Source of the DNA: Desulfolinea sp050305405
GTDB lineage: Bacteria > Chloroflexota > Anaerolineae > Anaerolineales > Villigracilaceae
Direction of reading: 5' to 3'
Length of the DNA: 64,000 nucleotides
Assembly: GCA_050305405.1 (NCBI GenBank)
Contig: JBNLFG010000001.1
Span: forward strand, 248,001-312,000
The translations under genes and the position numbers were made by a program. Position 1 is the first letter of the stretch, and every line of letters begins with the position of its first letter. Positions 33,529 through 42,155 of the stretch are shown here, piece by piece. The notes under the pieces are model-generated. The model searched no databases and was not told the DNA's origin. It saw only the letters and a program-made list of their open reading frames with translations.

Positions 33529-34935
33529 ATGTGGCAAGAATATATAACCCCCTCATCCCCTCAAGAAGCTGTTGAAATCTTAGCCCAAAAAAGTAACGCA
33601 CGCATTCTCGCTGGCGGCACCGACCTGATCCTCGAGTTGGAACGCGGTGTGCGCAAAGACGTAGAAACCCTGATCGACGTGACCCGCATCCCCGATCTTG
33701 ACCAGATCGTGCTTGACGAAGACGATCTCATTCACATCGGCGCAATGGTCACGCACAATCATGTTGCAGGTTCAAAACTCCTGCAGGAACGTGCCTATCC
33801 GCTCGTGCGTGCCAGTTGGGAAGTAGGTGCAAACCAGATTCGTAACCGCGCCACGGTGGCGGGCAATCTCGTCACGGCATCGCCCGCAAATGACACCATC
33901 ACCCCGCTGATGGCCCTCGACGCGAGCGTGACGCTACTCTCCACTAAAGGCGAACGCACCATCCCTTTGAAAGATTTCTACAAGGGCGTGCGCAAAACCG
34001 TGATGCGACCTGACGAGATGCTTGTAGACATCTCCTTCCCTGCTTTGACGAAAACCCAGCGCGGGACTTTTATCAAGTTGGCATTACGCCGCGCACAGGC
34101 GATCTCCGTGATTAACGTCGCCATCGTCCTTGACTTTGAAGCTGATACCGTTAAAAAGGCGACCATCACTTTAGGCGCGGTCTCGCCAACCATAATCCAC
34201 GCGGAGTTGGCAGAGAATTATCTGGTCGGCAAAACGTTGACCGAAGAGGTCATTGCCGAAGCCGCCGAGATGGCAATGAGCGACGCCCACCCCATCGATG
34301 ACGTCCGTGGGTCGGCAGCCTACCGCAAAGAGATGGTTCGCGTGAACACAGCCCGGGGACTGCGCTCCCTGCGCGATGGTCAGGAACAAGTTGGGTTCCC
34401 GTCCGATCCGGTTTTGCTATGGGGCAAGGATAAGACTCCTAAATCCCAACCGGCTGCGTATGAATCCGGCAATCCCATCATCACGACAATTAACGGCAAA
34501 GAATACGTCATTGATCGCGGCCACGACAAGACCCTGCTTGACTTCCTGCGTGAAGAATTGGGCATGATGGGCTCGAAAGAAGGCTGCGGCGAAGGCGAGT
34601 GCGGCGCTTGTACCGTCTATCTGGATGGCAAAGCGGTCATGTCCTGCTTAGTGCCTGCACCGCGTGCGCACGGCGCCGAGATCGTGACCATCGAGGGCAT
34701 CGCAGATGCAGCCCAAGAGCAGTTGCACCCTGTGCAAGAGGCCTTTATCCACGATGGCGCCGTGCAATGCGGTTACTGCACACCGGGATTTATTATGTCG
34801 GCAGCAAAGTTGCTCGAAGAAAAACCACAGCCAACCCGCAACCAAATCGAAGAAGCGATCAGTGGCAATATCTGCCGCTGCACGGGCTATTACAAGATCG
34901 TTGACGCGATCGAAGATGCCAGCAAAGTGAAGTGA
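33529..34935 (+). CDS. Mo-hydroxylase FAD subunit fused to its [2Fe-2S] subunit
   Basis: A 468-residue fusion of two subunits of the xanthine dehydrogenase family. Residues ~1-285 form the FAD-binding and CO-dehydrogenase-flavoprotein C-terminal domains (ILAGGTDLILEL; ATVAGNLVTASPANDT). Residues ~310-468 are the two-iron subunit: a plant-type cluster (GCGEGECGACTVYLDG, then MSC) and a helical second cluster domain (QCGYCTPGF, then CRCTGYY). The order FAD-then-FeS is the reverse of XdhA/xanthine dehydrogenase. Together with the Mo subunit 420 bases on, it passes electrons from the Mo centre to FAD. A hairpin (33501-33516) precedes the gene. The reaction could be on a purine, aldehyde or N-heterocycle. 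Confidence 0.92.
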   Translation: MWQEYITPSSPQEAVEILAQKSNARILAGGTDLILELERGVRKDVETLIDVTRIPDLDQIVLDEDDLIHIGAMVTHNHVAGSKLLQERAYPLVRASWEVGANQIRNRATVAGNLVTASPANDTITPLMALDASVTLLSTKGERTIPLKDFYKGVRKTVMRPDEMLVDISFPALTKTQRGTFIKLALRRAQAISVINVAIVLDFEADTVKKATITLGAVSPTIIHAELAENYLVGKTLTEEVIAEAAEMAMSDAHPIDDVRGSAAYRKEMVRVNTARGLRSLRDGQEQVGFPSDPVLLWGKDKTPKSQPAAYESGNPIITTINGKEYVIDRGHDKTLLDFLREELGMMGSKEGCGEGECGACTVYLDGKAVMSCLVPAPRAHGAEIVTIEGIADAAQEQLHPVQEAFIHDGAVQCGYCTPGFIMSAAKLLEEKPQPTRNQIEEAISGNICRCTGYYKIVDAIEDASKVK

Positions 34936-34941
34936 GGCGCT

Positions 34942-35358
34942 ATGAGTTATCGTTTTGAAGCCCCGAAACCAAAGAAAGAGATGCCTGCCGGTTGGCGCGG
35001 TATTGGTTGTTTTTTGATCGTAATCTTTCCTGTCGTCTCCTATTTTGCGGCCATCGAATTATTGAATGTAGATAGCATTCATTCATTTTTCGTACGCGCC
35101 ATGCCAGGACTTTTTGGAGCAATCCCGATTCATCCACTTTTAAAGCGGATAACATCATTGACCCCACTCTGGGATTGGCTGCGCTCAATCAACAACCTCG
35201 GCGTAAACCTGGTCTTTGGCGCAGTGATTACACTAATCCTTTCGGGGATCGTCAGCGTAGTCTATGGCATCATGTATCGTGCGGTAGCTCCATCAAAATA
35301 CGGCCCCACTGATGCGCCGCCTCAAAAACGATCCAAAAGGCAAAAATACAACCGATGA
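34942..35358 (+). CDS. Small membrane protein between Mo-hydroxylase subunits
   Basis: A 138-residue protein with a hydrophobic helix at about residues 22-45 and another at about 90-112; a weaker one lies between. Both ends are polar, the C-terminus basic (PPQKRSKRQKYNR). No family recognised. It begins 6 bases after the FAD-FeS subunit and its stop overlaps the start of the Mo subunit (ATGA), so all three are translated from one message. That position suggests it anchors or maturates the enzyme at the membrane, but this is an inference. Confidence 0.75.
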   Translation: MSYRFEAPKPKKEMPAGWRGIGCFLIVIFPVVSYFAAIELLNVDSIHSFFVRAMPGLFGAIPIHPLLKRITSLTPLWDWLRSINNLGVNLVFGAVITLILSGIVSVVYGIMYRAVAPSKYGPTDAPPQKRSKRQKYNR

Positions 35359-37577
35359 CACACTCAATAGGAAAATCCCTTCCCCGTGTTGACGCCCGCG
35401 GTAAAGTAACCGGTGAAACCCAATATCCCGGCGACATCACTTTGCCCAATCAGGCGTATATGAAAATTCTCTTCGCGCGTCGTCCACATGCGATCATCAA
35501 GAGCATTGACACCAGCGCCGCCGAAGCGCTCAAGGGCGTAATCGCAGTCTTCACCGCAAAAGATGTTCCTGTTAATCAATACGGTCTCCAAATCCCCGAC
35601 CAGCCCGTACTTTGCGGTACTGGCTCAGATATTCCCTACGCAGACCGTGTTCGTTTTGTCGGCGATCAAGTGGCGCTTGTTGTTGCGGACACTGAATTCA
35701 TTGCAGCAAAAGCACGTGACCTGATCGTGGTTGAGTACGAAGACCTGCCCGTCATCACCGATCCACGCGAATCGGTCAAAGAGGGTGCGCTGTTATTGCA
35801 TCCCGACAAGGGCACAAACGTCGTCAAAAGTCACCAAATTCGCAAAGGCGATATTGACGCTGGTTTTGCAATGGCGGATGTAATCATCGAAGCTGAGTTG
35901 AAGACGCCCTTCCAGGAACACGCCTATCTGCAACCGGAAGCGGGCGTTGCCTATGTGGATGAAGATGAACGCATCACCGTGATGGCAGCCGGACAATGGC
36001 TCAAGGATGAACAACACCAGATCGCTCATGCATTGGGCTTGTCACCGGAAAAAGTGCGTGTGATTCATCCCGCAATTGGTGGCGCATTTGGCGGGCGCGA
36101 AGACATCTCAGTGCAAATTGTACTTGCGCTGGCAACAATGCGACTCTACGAGCGCGGCATTAATCGCCCTGTCAAGATCATCTGGACGCGTGAAGAATCG
36201 ATCATCGGGCACTCAAAACGGCACCCCTTCTATTTTAAGATGCGCTGGGGTGCGACCAAAGAAGGCAAGATCGTCGCCGCTCAATCGGATGCTGTTTCCG
36301 ATGCGGGCGCGTATATGTATACATCCAACAAGGTACTCGGCAACGCGACCCTGATGGTCAGCGGGCCCTACGAAATTCCGCACGTCAAAGTGGATACACG
36401 TTCCGCGTACACAAACAACATCCCCACCGGCGCACTGCGTGGATTTGGCGCGCCACAAGGTGCCTTTGCCGCCGAGACAATGGTCAACAAGTTGGCAGAA
36501 GCATTGAATATGGACCCGATCGAATTCCGTATGCGCAATATCCTACATGAGGGTTCGTTGATGTCCGTCCAAACCCCATTGACAGGCAACGCAACCATCG
36601 ACAAGGTTACAGAACGCTGTGCTGAAGAAGGCGGCTGGGAGCAACTCGAGGGCGAGTGGCGCCTCATCAGCAAACCGCCCGTAGATGCCTCTCGTCCGCA
36701 TATCAAGCGCGGGATCGGGTTCGCTTGCGGCTTCAAGAATACCGGTTTCTCCTTTGGATATCAGGAAAATTCCTGGGCAAAGGTCGAAATCCACGGTGAT
36801 ACCGAGATCGAAAAAGTGGTTGTCCATCACGGCGCAGCAGATGTCGGACAAGGGACGCATACCGTCATCATGCAGGCCGCTGCCGAAGCGACGGGTGCGG
36901 ACTTTGAACAAGTCGAATTCGTCGGCGAAGATAGCGACCTTGGCGGCGATTCAGGCAGTTCGTCCGCATCACGCATGACCTTCATGGCTTTGAATGCCGT
37001 CAAAGGCGCAGGTGAGTTGGCGCTTGAAAAGTGGAAAAACGAAGAACGTCCAGCGATTGCCGAGTATAAGTACTTGGCACCGAAAACAACGCCCTACGCT
37101 CCGGAGACAGGCAAATCAACGCCGAATGTGGCCTATGGGCATTGCGCCCAGGTCGCCGACCTTGAAGTGGATACCGAGACCGGGCATATTCGCATCCTGA
37201 ACATGATCTCGACATCCGATCTTGGCAAGGCGATCAACCCGCAACAGGTCGAAGGGCAGATCGAAGGCGGTACTATTCAAACCATCGGCTACGCGCTGAT
37301 GGAAGATTTCGTCCACAAGGACGGCTATGTGCAGACATCGGAACTTTCGACTTATCTCGTGCCGACCGTCTGGGATATTCCAGTCAACTTCAAAACCGTC
37401 ATCGTTGAATACGCTGACCCGAACGGCCCTTGGGGCGCACGCGGCGTCGGTGAGATGATGACCGTCCCCACCGCCCCCGCGATCACCGCCGCCGTCCACG
37501 ATGCAACTGGTGTCTGGTTCGATGAATTTCCGCTCACGCCCGAACGTGTGCTGCGTGGGCTGGGAAAAATAAAATAA
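35355..37577 (+). CDS. Molybdopterin-binding subunit of a xanthine dehydrogenase-family enzyme
   Basis: A 740-residue Mo-hydroxylase large subunit. The N-terminal domain (about 1-125) is the hammerhead domain; the two Mo-cofactor-binding domains follow. Signatures include GGAFGGRED near residue 240, GALRGFGAPQ near residue 355, GQGTHTVIMQAAAE near residue 500 and GARGVGE near residue 690, whose glutamate is the catalytic base of the family. The usual active-site glutamate is thus present; I cannot tell the substrate. The gene follows the membrane protein with an ATGA overlap. YqeB and YqeC-MocA genes nearby serve its cofactor maturation. Confidence 0.92.
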   Translation: MTHSIGKSLPRVDARGKVTGETQYPGDITLPNQAYMKILFARRPHAIIKSIDTSAAEALKGVIAVFTAKDVPVNQYGLQIPDQPVLCGTGSDIPYADRVRFVGDQVALVVADTEFIAAKARDLIVVEYEDLPVITDPRESVKEGALLLHPDKGTNVVKSHQIRKGDIDAGFAMADVIIEAELKTPFQEHAYLQPEAGVAYVDEDERITVMAAGQWLKDEQHQIAHALGLSPEKVRVIHPAIGGAFGGREDISVQIVLALATMRLYERGINRPVKIIWTREESIIGHSKRHPFYFKMRWGATKEGKIVAAQSDAVSDAGAYMYTSNKVLGNATLMVSGPYEIPHVKVDTRSAYTNNIPTGALRGFGAPQGAFAAETMVNKLAEALNMDPIEFRMRNILHEGSLMSVQTPLTGNATIDKVTERCAEEGGWEQLEGEWRLISKPPVDASRPHIKRGIGFACGFKNTGFSFGYQENSWAKVEIHGDTEIEKVVVHHGAADVGQGTHTVIMQAAAEATGADFEQVEFVGEDSDLGGDSGSSSASRMTFMALNAVKGAGELALEKWKNEERPAIAEYKYLAPKTTPYAPETGKSTPNVAYGHCAQVADLEVDTETGHIRILNMISTSDLGKAINPQQVEGQIEGGTIQTIGYALMEDFVHKDGYVQTSELSTYLVPTVWDIPVNFKTVIVEYADPNGPWGARGVGEMMTVPTAPAITAAVHDATGVWFDEFPLTPERVLRGLGKIK

Positions 37578-37581
37578 CCTA

Positions 37582-37637
37582 AAACGTGAAGCGTGAAACG
37601 TGAGTTTAAAAAATCATCACGCTTTACGCTTCGCGTT
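37582..37637. terminator. Hairpin after the Mo subunit gene
   Basis: Arms of 22 bases (37582-37603 and 37616-37637) pair with a few G-U pairs on either strand. It ends just before the alpha/beta hydrolase start. It could be a terminator or a foldback repeat; a U-run is weak. Confidence 0.5.
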
Positions 37638-37644
37638 TCCTCTC

Positions 37645-38535
37645 ATGCCATTCCCCTACATTTACGAAAAAAAGATAATCGACCCCGCTCTGCGCCAAAG
37701 CGTGAGCCAGGGTTCTGGGGATGATTTTATCTCGCTCCCTTCTGGATATACGCACTATGAAACAAGTAACGAGGACGCTACTGAGACCGTCGTTCTCGTA
37801 CACGGCTTTTCGGTGCCAATGTTCATCTGGGAGCCGACCTTTCGCTTTTTGACAGAAGCTGGCTACCGCGTTTTGCGCTACGATCTTTTTGGTCGCGGTT
37901 ACTCAGACCGTCCAAAGGCAAAGTATGATCTCGATTTCTTTGCCACACAGTTGCGCAATTTGCTCGACGCACTCGGTATCACAGAGCCGATCAATCTCTT
38001 TGGTCTCTCAATGGGCGGGCCAATCACTGCGACATTCACCACCCAACATCCTGAACGTGTCAAAAAGTTGGCCTTATTCGCCCCGGCAGGCGGGGAAAAT
38101 ATTCCACGCTCAACGATCACAAGATTAATGGAAATCCCGCTGCTCGGCGAACTGCTGATGGGCTTTTTCGGCAAGAAGACTCTTGTCGATGCTATTGCCG
38201 AAGATTTTTACGATCCCAGACTGATCTCCCATTTCACAAAAATGTACGCGCCGCAGCTCGATTATCAGGGCTTTGGGCGCGCGATCCTGTCAACCATCCG
38301 GAGTGATGCGCTACAGGATTCATCTGCGACCTATCGCAAAGTCGGCGAGATGGGCATCCCGACGCTGCTCGTGTGGGGTCATGACGACCAAACTGTTCCC
38401 TACGCACAAAGTTCACAGGTGGTAACCAGCCTACCCGGCGTGCGGTTTCACACCATCGAAAATAGTGGACATATCCCCCACTACGAAGATGCGGATCAGG
38501 TCAATCCAATCATCCTTAATTTCCTTAAAAATTAG
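37645..38535 (+). CDS. Alpha/beta hydrolase
   Basis: A 296-residue alpha/beta-hydrolase fold protein. VVLVHGFSVPMFIWEP carries the oxyanion loop near residue 50, the nucleophile is in GLSMGG near residue 123, the acid in WGHDDQTVP near residue 249 and the histidine in NSGHIPHYE near residue 275. It resembles the epoxide hydrolase / meta-cleavage-compound hydrolase side of the fold. I start it at ATG 37645, since the preceding in-frame GTG lies inside the hairpin. No ribosome binding site is clear. Substrate unknown. Confidence 0.85.
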   Translation: MPFPYIYEKKIIDPALRQSVSQGSGDDFISLPSGYTHYETSNEDATETVVLVHGFSVPMFIWEPTFRFLTEAGYRVLRYDLFGRGYSDRPKAKYDLDFFATQLRNLLDALGITEPINLFGLSMGGPITATFTTQHPERVKKLALFAPAGGENIPRSTITRLMEIPLLGELLMGFFGKKTLVDAIAEDFYDPRLISHFTKMYAPQLDYQGFGRAILSTIRSDALQDSSATYRKVGEMGIPTLLVWGHDDQTVPYAQSSQVVTSLPGVRFHTIENSGHIPHYEDADQVNPIILNFLKN

Positions 38536-38546
38536 CTTGAATCCAC

Positions 38547-38638
38547 GAGGAGCACGCCGTTGCGACGAAGATGTCTCATTGTTCAGGAGATTGCTTACCC
38601 TACAGGGCACACGTCGCGATAAAACTGGCTCGCAAAAT
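38547..38638. repeat. Dispersed repeat, family 1, copy 1
   Basis: Contains GAGGAGCACG, CGACGAAG, GGAGATTGCTT and CTCGCAAAATC in that order. Similar arrangements occur at 47.1, 61.0, 62.9 and 63.9 kb, always between genes. It occupies the whole gap before the DUF1361 gene. Confidence 0.6.
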
Positions 38639-38639
38639 C

Positions 38640-39335
38640 ATGTTTAAAAACCTAACCCAAACCCTCCTGCGTCACCGCTACAAGCTGACCATTTTCATCA
38701 TCCTGGCAGCATCATCTGTTTCCAGCATTGTATTGGTTGGCGCTCGCGTTGCCTACAGCGACACAGACCGTTACACCCACATGATCTGGAATCTCTTTCT
38801 GGCATGGATCCCCTTTGTGATGGCGTACCTTGCTTACGCCTTTTCGTGGAGACGCGCCCTGCTTTACCTGATCGTGCCCCTTTTCGCCATTTTGTGGCTG
38901 GCCTTCTTCCCGAATGCGCCGTATCTCATCACCGACTTCCAACACCTGAGCGAAGGCTTTGGCGAAGCGCCTGTCTGGTTTGATGTCATCCTGTTGATCT
39001 GGTTCTCGTGGACGGGGCTGCTGCTCGGTGCTGTATCACTCTACCTGATGCAGGAAATCGTCAAAAAAGAGTTCGGCAAACTCATCGGCTGGCTGCTGGT
39101 TTTCAGCGTCTCCATCATGAGCAGTGTCGGCGTTTATTTGGGGCGTTTCGAGCGCTGGAATAGTTGGGACCTGCTCGACGACCACTTTGCGATCGTACGC
39201 GATATCTGGCACGTCCTGCGCAATATGAACAAAAGCGCCATTGGCTTCACTGCCCTTTTTACCATTTTCTTTTTATTCGTCTATCTCACCCTGTATGCCT
39301 TCGGGCACCTTTTGCAGGAACAAAATCAGAATTAA
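38640..39335 (+). CDS. DUF1361 membrane protein
   Basis: A 231-residue polytopic membrane protein with six or seven helices. It matches DUF1361 through NLFLAWIPF, LAFFPNAPYLITD (near residue 110) and the charged loop LGRFERWNSWDLL. No function is known for the family. The start at 38640 is chosen because the in-frame start at 38571 lies within a repeat. No ribosome binding site is clear at the chosen start. It stands alone between repeat copies. Confidence 0.82.
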   Translation: MFKNLTQTLLRHRYKLTIFIILAASSVSSIVLVGARVAYSDTDRYTHMIWNLFLAWIPFVMAYLAYAFSWRRALLYLIVPLFAILWLAFFPNAPYLITDFQHLSEGFGEAPVWFDVILLIWFSWTGLLLGAVSLYLMQEIVKKEFGKLIGWLLVFSVSIMSSVGVYLGRFERWNSWDLLDDHFAIVRDIWHVLRNMNKSAIGFTALFTIFFLFVYLTLYAFGHLLQEQNQN

Positions 39336-39351
39336 AAATCAAATAAGCGGC

Positions 39352-39460
39352 GGTTGAGTAGCGAAGCGTATCGAAACCCGCAGTCGAAGAGCGGCGTTTG
39401 TACCAACCGTCCTTCGACTACGTTCTTCCCTTCGGTCATCACTCCGCTCAGGAACTGCCA
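39352..39460. repeat. Dispersed repeat, family 2, copy 1
   Basis: Starts GGTTGAGTAGCGAAGCGTATCG and ends CATCACTCCGCTCAGGAACTG, with CAGTCGAAG and CCTTCGACTACG between, making a loose inverted repeat. Related copies lie at 53.2 and 63.5 kb. It sits just upstream of yqeB. Confidence 0.6.
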
Positions 39461-39478
39461 ATTTAAAAGGAAAACCCC

Positions 39479-40288
39479 ATGTCATCCATCATTCTCATTC
39501 GCGGCGGTGGCGATCTCGCCACAGGCGTCGCCTATCGCTTGCACAAAGCCGGTCTCAAGGTGCTCATCACCGAAATCACCGAGCCGCTCTCCGTGCGCCG
39601 TAAAGTCTCTTTTTCAGAAGCCGTCTACGATGGCGAAATTATTGTCGAAGGCGTTACCGCCCGTCTTGCCACGCCAGAAAGCATTCTCTCTATTCTGGAT
39701 GAAGGAGCGATTCCCGTCCTCGTTGATCCCTCGCTAAAGATACTGGATACCGATCTCCCGATCACTGTGCTCGTGGACGCCACGCTCCGCAAACGTCCGC
39801 CAGATATTCCACTTGATACCGTTAAACTGAACATCGGTCTCGGCCCCGGCTTCACCGCCGCCAAAGACGTGTACGCCGTCATCGAAACCAACCGCGGGCA
39901 CACCCTCGGGCGCGTCTACTGGCAAGGCACAGCAATGGCAGATACGCGTCTCCCCGAACAAGTGCTCGGCATCCGCGCCGAACGCGTCCTGCGCGCCCCC
40001 GCCGACGGCAAACTGATCGCCCACGGCGAGATCGGCGACCACTTTGACAAAGGCGACATCATCTGTGAAGCAGGTGGCGTGCCGCTCAAAGCACCCTTCA
40101 ACGGCTCCCTGCGCGGACTGATCCGCCCGGGCTTGCACGTCAAGCAAGGACTCAAAATCGGCGACCTCGACCCGCGCGACGATCCGCGCTACTGCACCAT
40201 GATCTCCGATAAATCCCTCGCACTGGGCGGCAGCGTCCTTGAAGCGATTTTGAGTCGAGCAGAGATTCGTAAAGAGTTGTGGGATTAA
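39479..40288 (+). CDS. yqeB: Selenium-dependent molybdenum hydroxylase accessory protein YqeB
   Basis: A 269-residue protein of the YqeB family (EF2563 type), found with molybdenum hydroxylases that carry a labile selenium or sulfur ligand. The start is ILIRGGGDLATGVAYRLHKAG, a glycine-rich Rossmann-like fold. The rest is alpha/beta with a beta-rich lobe around residues 170-230. Its exact reaction is not known to me. The Mo-hydroxylase operon lies just upstream and the YqeC-MocA fusion downstream, which agrees with a cofactor-maturation role. Its last 90 bases recur twice downstream in a partial form (42022-42122 and 42907-42996). Confidence 0.85.
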   Translation: MSSIILIRGGGDLATGVAYRLHKAGLKVLITEITEPLSVRRKVSFSEAVYDGEIIVEGVTARLATPESILSILDEGAIPVLVDPSLKILDTDLPITVLVDATLRKRPPDIPLDTVKLNIGLGPGFTAAKDVYAVIETNRGHTLGRVYWQGTAMADTRLPEQVLGIRAERVLRAPADGKLIAHGEIGDHFDKGDIICEAGGVPLKAPFNGSLRGLIRPGLHVKQGLKIGDLDPRDDPRYCTMISDKSLALGGSVLEAILSRAEIRKELWD

Positions 40289-40310
40289 TCAACAAACGTA
40301 TTTACAAATC

Positions 40311-41204
40311 ATGAATATTGAAGACGAGACTTTCCAATCCAAACTTCCAACTTTTTCAGATGAATTAATTGAACAATGCAAGCAAGGTGGCGATTTTCGT
40401 CCGATTTTGTTTGAATGGTACAAATTTATCGGCATATTCTGTGTTCAGATATCGTCTATATCGCAAGATTCACCAGCCTTACGGGATATTCCATCGGTGC
40501 AATTCGCTGTATTAGTTGGATTACTTAACAGATGTTCACGGCTGATGTTAGCGAACACCCGCTTATCTTCCACTGGCAGATATGGTGAAACAACAAGGTT
40601 GCTAGATCGAAGCATTTCAGAATCTGCCATTATGGTTCAATGGCTTTGTCATAAGGATAGCATCGAACGCTTTCAACGCTATCTTGCTAATGGCATAAAG
40701 CAAGATTTAAAGCTAAAAAAGCAAATCGAACAAAATATCAACAACCGCGATGGCAATGTTCTAGTTATTGAACAACGAATGCTAACATCTATCAATAAAG
40801 TCCTTGACTTAAGCGAATTAGCAAAAGAAGAAGTAAATAATACTAAACCCCTTCAAGATTTCGCATCAATGTGTAACGATCTTGAATATGGCGATGTTCT
40901 TTACACTTCAATTCAGCGAATGGGTTCACATGCAGTACATGGCACATGGAGCGAACTAGTTTTCAACTATCTTGAGCATGAAAACGGAAAATTTCATCCA
41001 AGAGACCATGAAATTAGTACTCAAGATGCTCAATTCATCATTATTATCCATTTAGTTATTGATGCCTTAAAAGCATTTTTGAAATATGCTACATCCGATG
41101 TTCCTGATAGGCGTGAAATTCTCGACATCCTAAATGAAGCAGATGACCAAATAAGAGAAATTCAACACTTGGCTTGGGGAGCGGATTTTAATACTACAAG
41201 CTAA
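40311..41204 (+). CDS. DUF5677-like protein, captured gene 1
   Basis: A 297-residue, mainly helical soluble protein. It resembles DUF5677 proteins, with an RLLDRSISESAIMVQWL helix around residue 95 and a second conserved helix pair at about 195-260 (HAVHGTWSE). Its function is unknown. The DNA is clearly AT-rich compared with neighbours, with many A- and T-ending codons, which suggests recent transfer. It lies between the real yqeB 3' end (22 bases upstream) and a decayed copy of the S10 peptidase 5' end. There is no clear ribosome binding site at 40311. Confidence 0.7.
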   Translation: MNIEDETFQSKLPTFSDELIEQCKQGGDFRPILFEWYKFIGIFCVQISSISQDSPALRDIPSVQFAVLVGLLNRCSRLMLANTRLSSTGRYGETTRLLDRSISESAIMVQWLCHKDSIERFQRYLANGIKQDLKLKKQIEQNINNRDGNVLVIEQRMLTSINKVLDLSELAKEEVNNTKPLQDFASMCNDLEYGDVLYTSIQRMGSHAVHGTWSELVFNYLEHENGKFHPRDHEISTQDAQFIIIIHLVIDALKAFLKYATSDVPDRREILDILNEADDQIREIQHLAWGADFNTTS

Positions 41205-41297
41205 CAAAACTAAAACTCCTGCCATCCGTGAAATCTGTGTCCAAAATATTCGTGAAGATTAGCGTAAATTAGCAGTTCAAACAACAAAACTCGACTG
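41205..41297. other. Gap after captured gene 1
   Basis: AT-rich spacer without a gene. It has the common spacer text CCATCCGTGAAATCTGTGTCC. Nothing else seen. Confidence 0.5.
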
Positions 41298-41378
41298 AAA
41301 ACAGAAGAAAAAAAGACCGACAAAACCAACGTCGAAGAAAAGAATGGCAAAGAGCCGTAAGACAAGCTCGTCACCACT
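41298..41378 (+). pseudogene. Decayed copy of the S10 peptidase 5' end
   Basis: This stretch aligns with the S10 gene start at 43971-44060 through GAAGAAAAGAATGGCAAAGA, GAGCCG and GACAAGCTCGTCACC. The ATG has become AAG, an in-frame stop (TAA) replaces a CAA, and a six-base gap removes two codons. It is the right flank of captured gene 1. Confidence 0.75.
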
Positions 41379-41505
41379 CTTGCACTGAGACGTAGAAATG
41401 ATTTAGCGCAGGGCTTCTAAAAAACGATAAAAATAGTGTATACTTCTACTCTCATTGACTTGCCAAACATGCTATACGCTATGCTGCAATAAAAAAATAT
41501 GCGGG

Positions 41506-41511
41506 TATAAT
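41506..41511 (+). promoter_or_regulatory. Candidate -10 box of captured gene 2
   Basis: TATAAT lies 33 bases before the ATG at 41545. No good -35 at normal spacing was found. Confidence 0.35.
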
Positions 41512-41544
41512 AAATTAACGGCACGAGAAAAAACGGAGATTTTT

Positions 41545-41931
41545 ATGGCATCAAATTACAAAAAACTTCCTAACGAACCAATCGTAATCGTAACGCTGCC
41601 AAAAGACTATGATCTTAAGGCAGATCTCCCTAAAACACTGCCTACCTACCTAAAAGAATTGAGTTCTTTCAAAGAGCCTGTTTTCTGGATTGTGGATGCA
41701 AGCGTAGCGCCATTAACTGTAACTGACCTTTCCGTCGGGGCAGGTATGGTGGCAAGAGGCGAGCATCCGCTTTATAAACATCCCAATATTCGCCAGGTGA
41801 TCTACGTAACAACCAGCAGCTTACTAAAACTAGCAGCCGACGGTATGGGAACCGAAAAATTCAACAAAATTGCAATCAAACTTTTTGACAATGTAGATGC
41901 CGCATTAGCATTTTGCCGAGAGTCGCAATAA
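41545..41931 (+). CDS. STAS-like small alpha/beta protein, captured gene 2
   Basis: A 128-residue soluble protein. Its strand-helix pattern (IVIVTLP, VFWIVDAS, IRQVIYVT, IKLFDNVDAALAFC) suggests a SpoIIAA/STAS-like fold; a related type occurs in other Chloroflexota proteins of unknown role, from general recollection. GGAG 6 bases before the ATG at 41545 decides the start over the frame's earlier ATG. AT-rich. It lies between the decayed S10 5' copy and the first yqeB 3' copy, so it is a second captured gene not enclosed by both flanks in the same way as the others. Confidence 0.7.
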   Translation: MASNYKKLPNEPIVIVTLPKDYDLKADLPKTLPTYLKELSSFKEPVFWIVDASVAPLTVTDLSVGAGMVARGEHPLYKHPNIRQVIYVTTSSLLKLAADGMGTEKFNKIAIKLFDNVDAALAFCRESQ

Positions 41932-42021
41932 CATTTAGCACAACATAAGCCATTTAGTATTTCTATCCGAAACGCATGATTTTCTTGTCATGCGTTTTCT
42001 TTTTCACAGAACGCATACGCT

Positions 42022-42122
42022 GCTACTGCACGATGATCCCCGACAAATCCCTCGCGCTGGGCAGCAGCGCCCTTGAAGCGATTTTGAGTCGGGAAGAGAT
42101 ACGCAAAGAGTTGTGGGATTGA
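42022..42122 (+). pseudogene. Truncated copy of the yqeB 3' end (copy 2)
   Basis: From GCTACTGCAC on, it aligns with yqeB 40189-40288. The 90 bases 42033-42122 end at a stop in exactly the same place as the real gene. The encoded 29 residues differ from real YqeB at 5 positions, for example GSSALEAI against GGSVLEAI, and several synonymous bases. It is therefore like an orthologue's end rather than a fresh duplicate. Confidence 0.85.
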
Positions 42123-42155
42123 ATTCTGGAGAGAAATATTACCTTGGAGCATAGT

